Shown: piece after piece, positions 1-6,343 of the stretch
Position numbering within the stretch: position 1 is the first letter of the stretch
Layout of the letters: the number at the start of each line of letters is the position of its first letter
NCBI GenBank assembly: GCA_031279715.1
Contig: JAITHY010000250.1
Location: forward strand, 1-17,746
DNA from: Verrucomicrobiales bacterium
GTDB taxonomy: Bacteria > Verrucomicrobiota > Verrucomicrobiia > Methylacidiphilales > JAAUTS01
Direction of reading: 5' to 3'
DNA length: 17,746 nt
Made by a program: the position numbers and the translations under genes
Notes under the pieces: generated by a model
Databases searched by the model: none
The model's input: only the letters and a program-made list of their open reading frames with translations
Told to the model about the DNA's origin: nothing

Positions 1-308
1 AACTCGCGCAGCAGGCGAACGCAGAAGGAGTGGAAGGTGCCGGCGAAGAGGGCGCGCATGCTTTTGGGATCGTATTCGTCCTTGATGAGTTGGATGAAAC
101 GTTCCTTCATCTCGCGCGCGGCCTTGTTGGTGAATGTCAGCGCCAGAATATTAAAGGGACGGACGCCGTGCTGGATTAAATACGCCATGCGGTGCGTGAT
201 GACGCGGGTCTTGCCAGTGCCCGCGCCCGCGAGCACGAGCAGCGGGCCGCTGATGGTGCGGACGGCTTCCTGCTGCGGCGGGTTTAAGCCTGAAAGTAAA
301 TTTGACAC
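1..308 (-). CDS. PcrA/UvrD-type superfamily 1 DNA helicase, N-terminal part (3' end beyond window)
   Basis: ATP-dependent 3'-5' DNA helicase of the UvrD/PcrA/Rep family, acting in DNA repair and replication-fork maintenance in the cytoplasm. About 102 codons are visible. They begin MSNLLSGLNPPQQEAV, a Q-motif-like start, followed by Walker A GAGTGKT (residues 28-34), motif Ia LTFTNKAAREM (about 57-67) and motif Ib GTFHSFC near the window edge. The start is the GTG at 308; an in-frame TAG lies only 12 bases upstream, so no longer start is possible. A TTGACA -35 and a weak -10 place the predicted transcription start on this GTG, so translation may be leaderless. It lies downstream of the exosortase gene on the same strand but seems to have its own promoter. 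PcrA versus UvrD versus Rep cannot be separated from this fragment. Confidence 0.93.
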   Translation of the reverse strand, partial: MSNLLSGLNPPQQEAVRTISGPLLVLAGAGTGKTRVITHRMAYLIQHGVRPFNILALTFTNKAAREMKERFIQLIKDEYDPKSMRALFAGTFHSFCVRLLRE

Positions 309-342
309 CGCACAAAACTAGGGGACGGTTGGAGTGTGTCAA
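309..342 (-). promoter_or_regulatory. Predicted leaderless promoter of the helicase gene
   Basis: On the minus strand a perfect TTGACA (342 to 337) is followed by a 16-bp spacer, the hexamer TAGTTT (320 to 315, three of six matches to TATAAT) and 6 bp before the GTG at 308. The -10 hexamer therefore sits at -12 to -7 if the start codon is +1. No Shine-Dalgarno sequence is seen in between. Confidence 0.5.
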
Positions 343-361
343 AGTATTCCGCCAACGAAAT

Positions 362-1330
362 TCAGGCGGGCTTTTTCATGCCGCAAATGCGCGCCACGGT
401 TCTCCAGCCTCCGCTGAGCAGCCAGCCGGTGGCGAACATGCCGCCAAGGGCGATGACGAAGACCATGAAGCCGGCGAAGAGGTGGTAGAAGCTGGGATTT
501 TCCTCGCTGCCGATGGCGGTTTCCGAGCCGAGGACTTGCACGCCGAAGGCAAGAAGAATGACGCGAAAGACATTGCCGGTCATCGCCAGCGGGACGGAGC
601 AGAAAAACAGGATCCAGCGCTGCCATGGTTTTTCCAGCAACAGATAACCGCCCAGTGCCGCCATCATCATCAGCGCGAACAACGAGCGCAAGCCGCTGCA
701 CGCGGCGGCGACTTCCAGCGAGAATAGCCGCCCGATTTGCAGTCCGTATTCGGGGTGCGGCGCGGAAAGAATTTTGACGCCGCTTTGCACGCAGTCCATG
801 CCGACAATGTTCAGCAGCAGCGCGGAAATTTTGGCGATGACGAGGCTGAGTTTGTTGGTGTTGATAAACGGCATGGGCCACGCGAAAATGAGGAATGCCC
901 ACGGAAAGAAGACGGCGCGCATAAATTTCAGCCCGAAAAACCAAATGATGAGCGCCGCCAGGGTGACTTGAATGGACAGGAATCCGATGACGGAGAGATC
1001 CACTTTGTAGCCGATCCAGAAGAACAAGCCCGCGCTGACGATGGCGATTGTGCCGGTGGCGCCGTTGTTTTCAATCGGCGTGGAGGCAAGTTTTTTGTGT
1101 TCCCACCAAATCAAAAACAACACCACCAGCGGCACGAATGGGCAATGCCCCCAGTCACCCAACTCGGCGCTGGTCCACATTTGTTGCAACACGCGGAAGA
1201 CGGGCACCGGCACGAGGCCGTAACCAAAACTGTAGGGGAACCAGCCGTAGAGTGCGACGAGCACCGCCGCGCTGACCGTCAGCGGGACAAGCAGGGTGCG
1301 GCGGGTGGGCGTCAGCGTTTCGGAATTCAT
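362..1330 (-). CDS. Exosortase (EpsH/Xrt family membrane transpeptidase)
   Basis: Predicted inner-membrane cysteine transpeptidase that processes proteins carrying a PEP-CTERM-like C-terminal sorting signal, typically in exopolysaccharide-producing Gram-negatives. The 322-residue protein has multiple hydrophobic segments. It keeps the three diagnostic catalytic positions: Cys211 in AACSGLRSL, Arg256 in NVFRV and His283 in FYHLFAG. The family motif FAWPMPF lies at 149-155. The ATG at 1330 is 3 bases after the stop of the upstream epimerase-like gene, so the two are very likely co-transcribed. Its neighbours, a WecG/TagA transferase and a GDP-sugar epimerase, match the usual linkage of exosortases to polysaccharide loci. 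No PEP-CTERM substrate is in the window. The exact exosortase subtype cannot be decided by eye. Confidence 0.93.
   Translation of the reverse strand: MNSETLTPTRRTLLVPLTVSAAVLVALYGWFPYSFGYGLVPVPVFRVLQQMWTSAELGDWGHCPFVPLVVLFLIWWEHKKLASTPIENNGATGTIAIVSAGLFFWIGYKVDLSVIGFLSIQVTLAALIIWFFGLKFMRAVFFPWAFLIFAWPMPFINTNKLSLVIAKISALLLNIVGMDCVQSGVKILSAPHPEYGLQIGRLFSLEVAAACSGLRSLFALMMMAALGGYLLLEKPWQRWILFFCSVPLAMTGNVFRVILLAFGVQVLGSETAIGSEENPSFYHLFAGFMVFVIALGGMFATGWLLSGGWRTVARICGMKKPA
1270..1284. repeat. Perfect copy of the dispersed near-palindrome CGCTGAC-S-GTCAGCG
   Basis: CGCTGACCGTCAGCG is two 7-base half-sites in inverted orientation around a single central C. It lies inside the exosortase gene and encodes part of LTVS at residues 17-20. 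It is the only fully perfect copy I found among about 66 half-site occurrences in the window. Confidence 0.8.
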
Positions 1331-1333
1331 GGG

Positions 1334-2338
1334 TTAATAGCGGTTGACGGTGGAGACGCGGCCTTCCTTGCGGGCGGCGTCCAGTTCGTCGTAAATCCAG
1401 CGGTAGGTTTTTTCCAGGCCGTCGCGCAGTTTGATGCCCGGCTCCCAGTTGAAGATTTTTTTGATGAGTGTGTTGTCGCTGTTGCGTCCGTTCACGCCTT
1501 TCGGGGCGCCGAGGTTGTAGTTGCGCTTGAGTTTCACGCCGGCGATGTCCTCGACAATGTCCACGAGTTGGTTGATGGAGACCAGTTCGTTGCTGCCGAT
1601 GTTCAGCGGCTCGGTGAAGTCGCTGTTCATCAGCATTTGCGTGCCTTTGACGCAGTCGTCAATGTACATGAAGCTGCGCGTCTGCTCGCCGCCGCCCCAA
1701 ATTTCAATTTCGCGCCCGCCGTTTTGCAATGCCTCGATGACTTTTCGGCAAATCGCGGCGGGGGCTTTTTCACGCCCGCCATCGTAGGTGCCGTGCGGTC
1801 CGTACACGTTGTGGTAACGGGCCGTGCGCGTGATGACGCCGAAGTCCTCGCGGAAATGCCGGCACATGCGCTCGCTGAACAGTTTTTCCCAGCCGTAACC
1901 GTCCTCCGGCAGCGCGGGGTAGGCGTCTTCTTCCTTCAACGCGGTGATGTTGAAGTCCCGTTGTTTGTCACCGTTGTACACGCACGCTGACGATGAGTAG
2001 AAGAAACGCGGCACGCCGTTCTTTTTCGCCGCCATGAGCAGGTGAGTGTTGATGAGCACGCTTAACATGCACAGCGCTTTGTTGTTTTCAATAAAACCCA
2101 TGCCGCCCATGTCCGCGGCGAGGTTGTAAATTTCATCGTAGCCGCCGGCGGTCGCTTCCTCGCAGGCTTCTTTCAGGCTCAAATCCAGTGTGAGGGACTG
2201 AGCGTCAGCGTGCAGTTGGTACCAGTGGCCAAGAGGTTTTTTGTCCACCGCGCCGACCTTGTGCCCTTGTTTCAGCAAATCCCCGACCAAGTGTCCGCCG
2301 ATGAAACCGCCTGCGCCGCAAACCAAGATTTTTTTCAT
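1334..2338 (-). CDS. GDP-mannose 3,5-epimerase-like NAD-dependent sugar epimerase
   Basis: Extended short-chain dehydrogenase/reductase, 334 residues, with NAD-binding GAGGFIG at 8-14. The sequence tracks plant GDP-mannose 3,5-epimerase closely: NLAADMGGMGFI (72-83), SSSACVY (115-121), YGWEK (148-152), GGREKAPAAICRK (187-199), GEQTRSF (217-223) and GRNSDN (284-289). The catalytic set known from Arabidopsis GME (Cys145, Tyr174, Lys178, Lys217, Arg306) corresponds to Cys119, Tyr148, Lys152, Lys191 and Arg285. The spacing is identical for the first four. The predicted reaction is conversion of GDP-D-mannose to GDP-L-galactose or GDP-L-gulose. In this operon the likely use is a surface glycan rather than vitamin C. 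It starts 12 bases after the glycosyltransferase stop and ends 3 bases before the exosortase start. Another GDP-sugar epimerase activity remains possible. Confidence 0.88.
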   Translation of the reverse strand: MKKILVCGAGGFIGGHLVGDLLKQGHKVGAVDKKPLGHWYQLHADAQSLTLDLSLKEACEEATAGGYDEIYNLAADMGGMGFIENNKALCMLSVLINTHLLMAAKKNGVPRFFYSSSACVYNGDKQRDFNITALKEEDAYPALPEDGYGWEKLFSERMCRHFREDFGVITRTARYHNVYGPHGTYDGGREKAPAAICRKVIEALQNGGREIEIWGGGEQTRSFMYIDDCVKGTQMLMNSDFTEPLNIGSNELVSINQLVDIVEDIAGVKLKRNYNLGAPKGVNGRNSDNTLIKKIFNWEPGIKLRDGLEKTYRWIYDELDAARKEGRVSTVNRY

Positions 2339-2350
2339 GACAATTATTTT

Positions 2351-3121
2351 CTATTTCGCCGGATATTTTTTCAGTCCCAGCAGTTGCGGAATAATTTTGC
2401 ACAAAAATCGCGGGTTGTTAAGCAAATAACGTTTCCACAACCGGCGCGGCTCGACGCACAGACGGAAGAGCCATTCCAGGCCGCTGCGCTGCATCCAGCG
2501 CGGGGCTTGCGGGACTTTGCCGGAATAAAAATCAAATGCCGCGCCGACGCCGAGCATCAGCGTAGTGTCGAGCTTGGGCAGATATTCCGCCATGAAGCGC
2601 TCTTGCTTCGGCGTGCTGAGGCCGACCCAGATAATGTCGGGTTTCAGGGCGCTGACCGTGGCGGTGAGTTCCGCCTTTTCCGTGAGCGTCAGCGGGCGAA
2701 AGGGTGGGCAGTGCGTACCGACGATTTTTGCGTTGGGAAATTTTCGCAACAGGGCGGCTTTGAGTTGCTCCGCGACACCGTCGGCGCCGCCGTAAAGAAA
2801 ATGTGTGACCGGCAGCGGCTCCGTCGCCGCGAAGATGGAACGCATCAAGTCCGGCCCGTATACGCGGCTGATGTCAGTGTCAGCGCAATAATGTTTCGCC
2901 AGCCAGACAAGCGGCATTCCGTCGGTGGTGTTGAGGAACGCGCCGTTGAGGATGGCGCGAAATTCGGCGGAATCTTGCGCCTCAATGATGCCGTGCACCC
3001 CGGTGACGCACACGTAACCCTTGCGCCGCAGGCGCACCGCGTCCAGCGCCGCGTTTGTGGCCGCGCGCAGATTGAGCGCGCTGACCATGACACCGAGGAC
3101 GTTGAATTGCGGGACGGACAC
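2351..3121 (-). CDS. WecG/TagA/CpsF family glycosyltransferase
   Basis: Transfers an N-acetylmannosamine-type sugar onto a lipid-linked acceptor at the cytoplasmic membrane in polysaccharide or teichoic-acid-like synthesis. The 256-residue protein shows the family hallmarks: VTGVHG (39-44), NTTDGMPLVW (64-73) with the probable catalytic-base Asp67, RVYGPDLM (86-93), VGLSTPKQE (166-174), and GVGAAFDFYSGKVPQAPRWM (191-210) leading into GLEWLFRL. The start is GTG at 3121. An in-frame TAA lies 12 bases upstream (3136-3134), so no longer start is available. It is the first gene of the TagA, epimerase, exosortase unit and is probably driven from the short AT-rich gap behind it. The donor sugar cannot be read from sequence. 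Confidence 0.93.
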   Translation of the reverse strand: MSVPQFNVLGVMVSALNLRAATNAALDAVRLRRKGYVCVTGVHGIIEAQDSAEFRAILNGAFLNTTDGMPLVWLAKHYCADTDISRVYGPDLMRSIFAATEPLPVTHFLYGGADGVAEQLKAALLRKFPNAKIVGTHCPPFRPLTLTEKAELTATVSALKPDIIWVGLSTPKQERFMAEYLPKLDTTLMLGVGAAFDFYSGKVPQAPRWMQRSGLEWLFRLCVEPRRLWKRYLLNNPRFLCKIIPQLLGLKKYPAK

Positions 3122-3130
3122 GGGGTGTTT

Positions 3131-3160
3131 ATTTTAAACACAGATTAACACGGATGAACA
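3131..3160 (-). promoter_or_regulatory. Possible promoter of the glycosyltransferase-epimerase-exosortase operon
   Basis: On the minus strand TAAAAT (3136 to 3131, five of six to the -10 consensus) is preceded by an 18-bp spacer and TGTTCA (3160 to 3155). The predicted transcription start is about 3 bases before the GTG at 3121, giving a nearly leaderless message. The region overlaps the 10-bp tandem repeat at 3137-3166, and the -35 match is weak. Confidence 0.35.
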
Positions 3161-3166
3161 CAGAAA
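3137..3166. repeat. Three 10-bp degenerate tandem units (AACACAGATT type)
   Basis: Units aacacagatt, aacacggatg and aacacagaaa follow each other without a gap between the glycosyltransferase and apaG. The A-rich composition differs from the surrounding GC-rich DNA. I recall very similar short repeats as common intergenic sequence in environmental Verrucomicrobia and related groups; that is memory, not a search. They overlap the possible promoter of the glycan operon. Confidence 0.7.
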
Positions 3167-3196
3167 AGGCGGCGGCGGCATTTGGCCGGCGCAATG

Positions 3197-3586
3197 TCAC
3201 TCGCATTTTTGGCCGGGAATTTCCATTTTGAATTGTGGAATGCGGATGAGAATATCCTGCCCGTCCTCGTCCTTGGCGAGGTAGGCGCCCTCGGCGGTGC
3301 TGTCGCTGGCGATGAGGTGGTAGCTGTTGTACTGAAAGGAGTCGCCGGGTGTGAGGCGCGGGAACTGTCCGACCACGCCGTCGCCCTCGACCATCAGCCG
3401 TCGCCCTTGCGCGTCCACCACCAGCCATTTGCGGCCGCTGACGGTCACCACGCGCAGGCTGTTGTTGTGGATGGTGATGTAATAGACAAAACGGTGCGGA
3501 CGGTCGGCGGGGTTGTCCGCGCGCGGAACAAATTCCACGCGGTCAAGGCGCGCGCTCAAACCGGCGAGTTCCTGATAATTGGCCAT
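3197..3586 (-). CDS. apaG: ApaG domain protein (DUF525)
   Basis: Small cytosolic protein of 129 residues, close to the usual ApaG length of about 125. ApaG has a fibronectin-III-like fold and is linked to Co2+/Mg2+ resistance in enterobacteria; its biochemical role is poorly defined. Visible hallmarks are VTVSGRKWLVVDAQG (47-61), the GxGxxG motif G68-D-G70-V-V-G73, then PRLTPGDSFQYNSY (76-89) and AEGAYL (98-103). The ATG at 3586 lies 38 bases after the coaB stop. A -10-like TATCAA ends exactly 6 bases upstream of it, so it may be transcribed separately as a leaderless message as well as from coaB. One copy of the dispersed motif, at 3436, encodes its TVSG. Confidence 0.92.
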   Translation of the reverse strand: MANYQELAGLSARLDRVEFVPRADNPADRPHRFVYYITIHNNSLRVVTVSGRKWLVVDAQGRRLMVEGDGVVGQFPRLTPGDSFQYNSYHLIASDSTAEGAYLAKDEDGQDILIRIPQFKMEIPGQKCE

Positions 3587-3592
3587 GGGTTA

Positions 3593-3621
3593 TTGATAAT
3601 GAATAATTGGTTTTTGAACAA
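3593..3621 (-). promoter_or_regulatory. Predicted leaderless promoter of apaG
   Basis: Minus strand: TTGTTC (3621 to 3616), 17-bp spacer, TATCAA (3598 to 3593, four of six to TATAAT), then 6 bp to the ATG at 3586. This is the same geometry as upstream of the helicase, coaB and CPBP genes. The -35 match is only three of six. Confidence 0.35.
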
Positions 3622-3624
3622 TCC

Positions 3625-4263
3625 TTATTTCAACCACGCCGCAAAATGCGCGGCGAGCCGCTGAACGTCAGCGAAGTGCGCGGCCTGGCCGTCAGCGGTG
3701 CAAAACCCGTAGCCGTCGCCGTAAGCCTTGCCGTTGACCACGCAGGCGTCGGTTTTGCAGATGCCGATTTGGCCCAGGCCTTTTTGCACGGCGTCGGGCC
3801 GCCCGCCTTCCAACTCATATTTCCAGCCGGCCAGTTTGCTGTCAGGGAACAAGCCGCGCAACTGGCGGATGATTTTCGGCGCGGGGCGGAGGACGATTTT
3901 TAATTCGGGAGTGTTGCTCGGAATTTTTTTGTAATCAAGCGGGCGGTTCTGGCCGTCTTGCATTTGGTGGATTTTGAAATCGGCGAGCGCGGCGGCGTGA
4001 AGAACAGCGCGTGTTTTTTTCTTTGCGAGAATTTGCAACTGCTCCAGCAGCGATTTGCCCGTGCCGAAGGGGATGACATTTTTGACCGTCAGCGGCCCGC
4101 GATAGGACGCCATTTCGCCGAGCAACAGTGTGACCTTGAAGCCGCTGACGGTGAGCGCGTTGGCGAGAGCGCAACCGAGTGTGCCGGTGGAAAAATTTGT
4201 GACGCGGCGCACGTCGTCAATCGGTTCGTAAGACGGGCCGGCGGTGATGATGACGGAGTTCAT
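3625..4263 (-). CDS. coaB: Phosphopantothenate-cysteine ligase, stand-alone CoaB domain
   Basis: Catalyses condensation of 4'-phosphopantothenate with cysteine, using a nucleotide triphosphate, in coenzyme A synthesis. The 212-residue protein is a DFP/CoaB domain only: TAGPSYEPIDDVRRVTNFST (7-26), HAAALADF (89-96), KKIPS (112-116), RPAPKI (126-131) and VVNG with Asn177. The CoaC flavoprotein decarboxylase half found in bifunctional Dfp is absent, so CoaC should be encoded elsewhere. I chose the ATG at 4263 because MNSVIITAGPSYEPID is the family N-terminus. The frame stays open for 45 more codons to 4398, but those cross the inverted repeat and encode nothing family-like. It is divergent from the CPBP gene. 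Confidence 0.9.
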   Translation of the reverse strand: MNSVIITAGPSYEPIDDVRRVTNFSTGTLGCALANALTVSGFKVTLLLGEMASYRGPLTVKNVIPFGTGKSLLEQLQILAKKKTRAVLHAAALADFKIHQMQDGQNRPLDYKKIPSNTPELKIVLRPAPKIIRQLRGLFPDSKLAGWKYELEGGRPDAVQKGLGQIGICKTDACVVNGKAYGDGYGFCTADGQAAHFADVQRLAAHFAAWLK

Positions 4264-4269
4264 GCGCCG

Positions 4270-4297
4270 AGGGTAGCTGGGAAATTCCAAAACACAA
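4270..4297 (-). promoter_or_regulatory. Predicted leaderless promoter of coaB, in the left arm of the inverted repeat
   Basis: Minus strand: TTGTGT (4297 to 4292), 16-bp spacer, TACCCT (4275 to 4270), 6 bp to the ATG at 4263. It is the mirror image of the arrangement in the right arm. The -10 match is weak (three of six), so the symmetry is the main support. Confidence 0.4.
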
Positions 4298-4383
4298 AAC
4301 CCAAATCCCGTGGAAATTACAAAGCACGGCTTGCGCGACTGCATTTTGCCCGGGATTTGGTTTTTGTGTTTTGGAATTTCCCA
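4278..4383. repeat. 33-bp inverted repeat with a 40-base loop between divergent genes
   Basis: The left arm (4278-4310) and right arm (4351-4383) are reverse complements at 32 of 33 positions. Similarity continues more weakly to about 4274 and 4387. The arms are rich in AAATTCC/GGAATTT and AAAACACAAAA tracts, unlike the surrounding coding DNA. Each arm ends 14 bases before its flanking start codon (4263 for coaB, 4398 for CPBP), so the element is centred between the two genes. It could fold as a cruciform or hairpin, or be a dispersed intergenic repeat carrying promoter elements. Confidence 0.9.
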
Positions 4384-4391
4384 ACTAAACT
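4364..4391 (+). promoter_or_regulatory. Predicted leaderless promoter of the CPBP operon, in the right arm of the inverted repeat
   Basis: Plus strand: TTGTGT (4364-4369), 16-bp spacer, TAAACT (4386-4391, four of six to TATAAT), 6 bp to the ATG at 4398. The -35-like hexamer and spacing are identical to those of the divergent coaB promoter. Confidence 0.45.
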
Positions 4392-4397
4392 GGGTCA

Positions 4398-5255
4398 ATG
4401 CGTCGTGTCATTCAGGGCATAATTTTATACTTGCTGGCGATAGTCATTCTCAGCGCCGTGCTGACGCCGGTGGCGTGCTGGTCAGTGTCAGCGGCGGGGT
4501 GGGACTTTCCCGCGCGGCGTGTGTTCAACCGCTCGCTGATGGTCAGCGCGTTGTTATTATTATGGCCGTTGGTGAAATTTTTGCGGATTGAAGGCTGGCG
4601 TCGCTGCGGGGTGACGGTCAGCGGTGTGTCCATGGCGCGAATTTTATTTTGGTTCGCGGCGGGCGTGGGGACGATTGCGTTGTTGTACGCGGGTCAGGCG
4701 GCGGCGGGCGTGGCGGAGTGGTCGCCGCGGTTGGCGTGGTGGCAGCCGCTGACGTTCATGTTGACAGCCGTCATTGTCAGCGTGCTGGAGGAAACCATGT
4801 TTCGCGGCGTGTTGTTTTGCGCGTGGATTGCGGATAATAAATGGCGCGCGCTGACGGTCATGATCATCGGCTCGGCGTTTTTTGCGACGGCGCATTTTAT
4901 CAAGGCGCAAAATCCCGCCGACGCGGTGACGTGGTTGACGGGCTGGGAAATTTGGGCCGGCATGGGCGGGCGTTTTTTAATTTGGCGGTCGCTGGTGATG
5001 AACTGGCTGACGCTGTTCTGGACGGGAATGACGCTGTGCGCGGTGACGTGGCGTTATAAAAATATCTGGCTGCCGGCGGCGTTGCACGCGGGCTGGGTGT
5101 TCGCGCTGAAGACGGCGGGGCGGCTGGTGGTGACGGAGGAAAACGCCGGCTCGCTGTGGTTCGCTGGCAACGCGCTGGAAGGTTTGTGGCCGGCGCTGTT
5201 GCTGGCGGTCATGTGCGCGCTGACGCTGACCGTCGGCAAGAAGGAGGCGGGATGA
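4398..5255 (+). CDS. CPBP family intramembrane metalloprotease (Abi/CAAX-like)
   Basis: Predicted polytopic membrane protease of the CPBP/Abi family (PF02517), 285 residues with about eight hydrophobic segments. The three family motifs are present in order: EETMFRG with Glu131, Glu132 and Arg136; FATAH with His166; and HAGW with His230. These would line the metal-binding active site within the membrane. Substrates of bacterial members are mostly unknown; some act in peptide maturation, bacteriocin immunity or signalling. It heads a four-gene plus-strand unit and overlaps the next gene by ATGA at 5252-5255. It holds many copies of the dispersed motif, for example at 4534, 4611, 4747, 4776 and 4849, several read as TVSG or LTV. 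Confidence 0.9.
   Translation: MRRVIQGIILYLLAIVILSAVLTPVACWSVSAAGWDFPARRVFNRSLMVSALLLLWPLVKFLRIEGWRRCGVTVSGVSMARILFWFAAGVGTIALLYAGQAAAGVAEWSPRLAWWQPLTFMLTAVIVSVLEETMFRGVLFCAWIADNKWRALTVMIIGSAFFATAHFIKAQNPADAVTWLTGWEIWAGMGGRFLIWRSLVMNWLTLFWTGMTLCAVTWRYKNIWLPAALHAGWVFALKTAGRLVVTEENAGSLWFAGNALEGLWPALLLAVMCALTLTVGKKEAG
4534..4624. repeat. Cluster of dispersed-motif copies in the CPBP gene
   Basis: CGCTGATGGTCAGCG (4534-4548, one mismatch to the palindrome) and GTGACGGTCAGCGG (4611-4624) lie 62 bases apart in the same gene. A further half-site is at 4487-4493. This is part of the densest stretch of the motif, about 23 half-sites between 4.0 and 7.1 kb. Confidence 0.7.
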
Positions 5256-5662
5256 GAAACATTCGCCGACTTGGAGTTTGTCTCGCGTGGCTGGCGGCGC
5301 TAATGTTGGCCATGCCCGTTCACGCGAAAATCAAACCGCCGCCGGAAGTCCCGGCAATCAGGCACGGGCAATACGAGTTCAAATGGCGCGGATTCTTCAA
5401 CCGCGATGACACGCTGCTGTCCGTCGTGGTGGAGGCGTGGAGTTTGCCGGATGAAAAAACGCCCGTGACCAAGCCGGTGAAAATTATTCCGCTTCTTTGC
5501 AAGTCCACCGACCCGCGGCTTGAACTGGACGCGCAGTTTGAGTTTGTCACGTCCATGAAAATGGAGGACGGGTTGCTGGTGGCCGTGGCGGCGGGCCAGC
5601 CTTATTACATCGACCCCGGCACGCTGCGGGTGGTCGGCCCGCCGAAACCGGGCGGACGCTGA
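5252..5662 (+). CDS. Small secreted protein of unknown function
   Basis: A 136-residue protein that I do not recognise. It starts with a clear Sec signal peptide: basic MRNIRR, a hydrophobic core at about 8-22, and a probable signal peptidase I cleavage after VHA (residue 25). The mature part of about 111 residues is mixed polar and beta-prone, with KIKPPPEVPAIRHG at its start and a glycine/proline-rich end. The single Cys10 is inside the signal core, so a lipoprotein is unlikely. The ATG overlaps the CPBP stop as ATGA, and AAGGAGG at 5241-5247 is one of the few good ribosome binding sites in the window. Its TGA stop falls inside a copy of the dispersed motif (5657-5663). The next start is 12 bases downstream, so it is co-transcribed. 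Confidence 0.82.
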   Translation: MRNIRRLGVCLAWLAALMLAMPVHAKIKPPPEVPAIRHGQYEFKWRGFFNRDDTLLSVVVEAWSLPDEKTPVTKPVKIIPLLCKSTDPRLELDAQFEFVTSMKMEDGLLVAVAAGQPYYIDPGTLRVVGPPKPGGR

Positions 5663-5674
5663 CGCTCAACTATT

Positions 5675-6343
5675 GTGAAACGCTGGCTCGACAGTCTGCT
5701 TGATTTGCTTTATCCGACCTCACCGTCAGCGGGCGACGCGCGGGCGGTGGAAGAGCCGTTCTGCCACGTGTGCGGCGAGCCGTTTGCGGGCGAGTTAACG
5801 CCGCTGACGGTGTGCGCGAACTGCCGCGGGCGCGAATGGTTCATCGGCACGGCGCGCGCGGCGTATCGATCCGAGGGCGAGGTGCGCGACGCCATTCACG
5901 GTTTCAAATACAACCGGCAGTTTCATTTTTTGCGGCCACTGTCAGCGTGGCTCCTCGAAGGCTACACGCGATTTTATGACGGTCAGCGTTACGACGCGCT
6001 GGTGCCTGTGCCGTTGTATCCGCTGCGGCGGCGCGAGCGCGGTTACAATCAAGCGGCGGAACTGGCGGCGCGGCTGGGGCGTAAAATCGGCGCGCCGGTG
6101 TGGGACGCCCTGCGGCGGGTGAGGCGGACGAAGGTGCAGGCGCGATTGCGGCGCAGCGAGCGGATAAAAAATTTGCGCGCGGCGTTCGCGTTGCGGGAAA
6201 GTTTTTCCGGGCGGGTGCGCGGCAAGCGGCTGCTCATCATAGATGACGTGTTCACCACCGGCTCAACCGTCAACGCCTGCGCGCAGGTGCTGCGCCGCGC
6301 CGGAGCCGCGCGGCCCGACGCGCTGACGGTGGCGAGAGGCTGA
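5675..6343 (+). CDS. ComF family phosphoribosyltransferase-like protein
   Basis: ComF/GntX family protein of 222 residues, related to type I phosphoribosyltransferases. Members are needed for natural DNA uptake in some bacteria and interact with the DNA-processing machinery, but many hosts are not known to be competent. The N-terminal zinc-binding cysteines are Cys30, Cys33, Cys47 and Cys50. They are followed by GFKYNRQ (76-82), VPVPLYPLRRRERGYNQA (110-127), the Arg/Lys-rich TKVQARLRRSERIKN (151-165) and the PRPP loop LIIDDVFTTGST (186-197). The start is GTG at 5675, 12 bases after the previous stop. Its TGA overlaps folC as TGATG at 6341-6345. Confidence 0.93.
   Translation: MKRWLDSLLDLLYPTSPSAGDARAVEEPFCHVCGEPFAGELTPLTVCANCRGREWFIGTARAAYRSEGEVRDAIHGFKYNRQFHFLRPLSAWLLEGYTRFYDGQRYDALVPVPLYPLRRRERGYNQAAELAARLGRKIGAPVWDALRRVRRTKVQARLRRSERIKNLRAAFALRESFSGRVRGKRLLIIDDVFTTGSTVNACAQVLRRAGAARPDALTVARG

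Noticed and set aside
737..1990. A 417-codon open frame on the plus strand across the exosortase and epimerase genes.
   Set aside because: It is antisense to two clearly conserved genes, crosses both, and its product is low-complexity with no recognisable domain; long antisense frames are expected at this GC content.
4278..4383. The inverted repeat as terminal repeats of an insertion sequence.
   Set aside because: Only 40 bases lie between the arms, there is no transposase, and I see no target-site duplication; a small non-autonomous repeat remains possible but unsupported.
4264..4398. A 45-residue N-terminal extension of CoaB.
   Set aside because: It translates the inverted repeat and promoter region; family similarity begins at the ATG at 4263.
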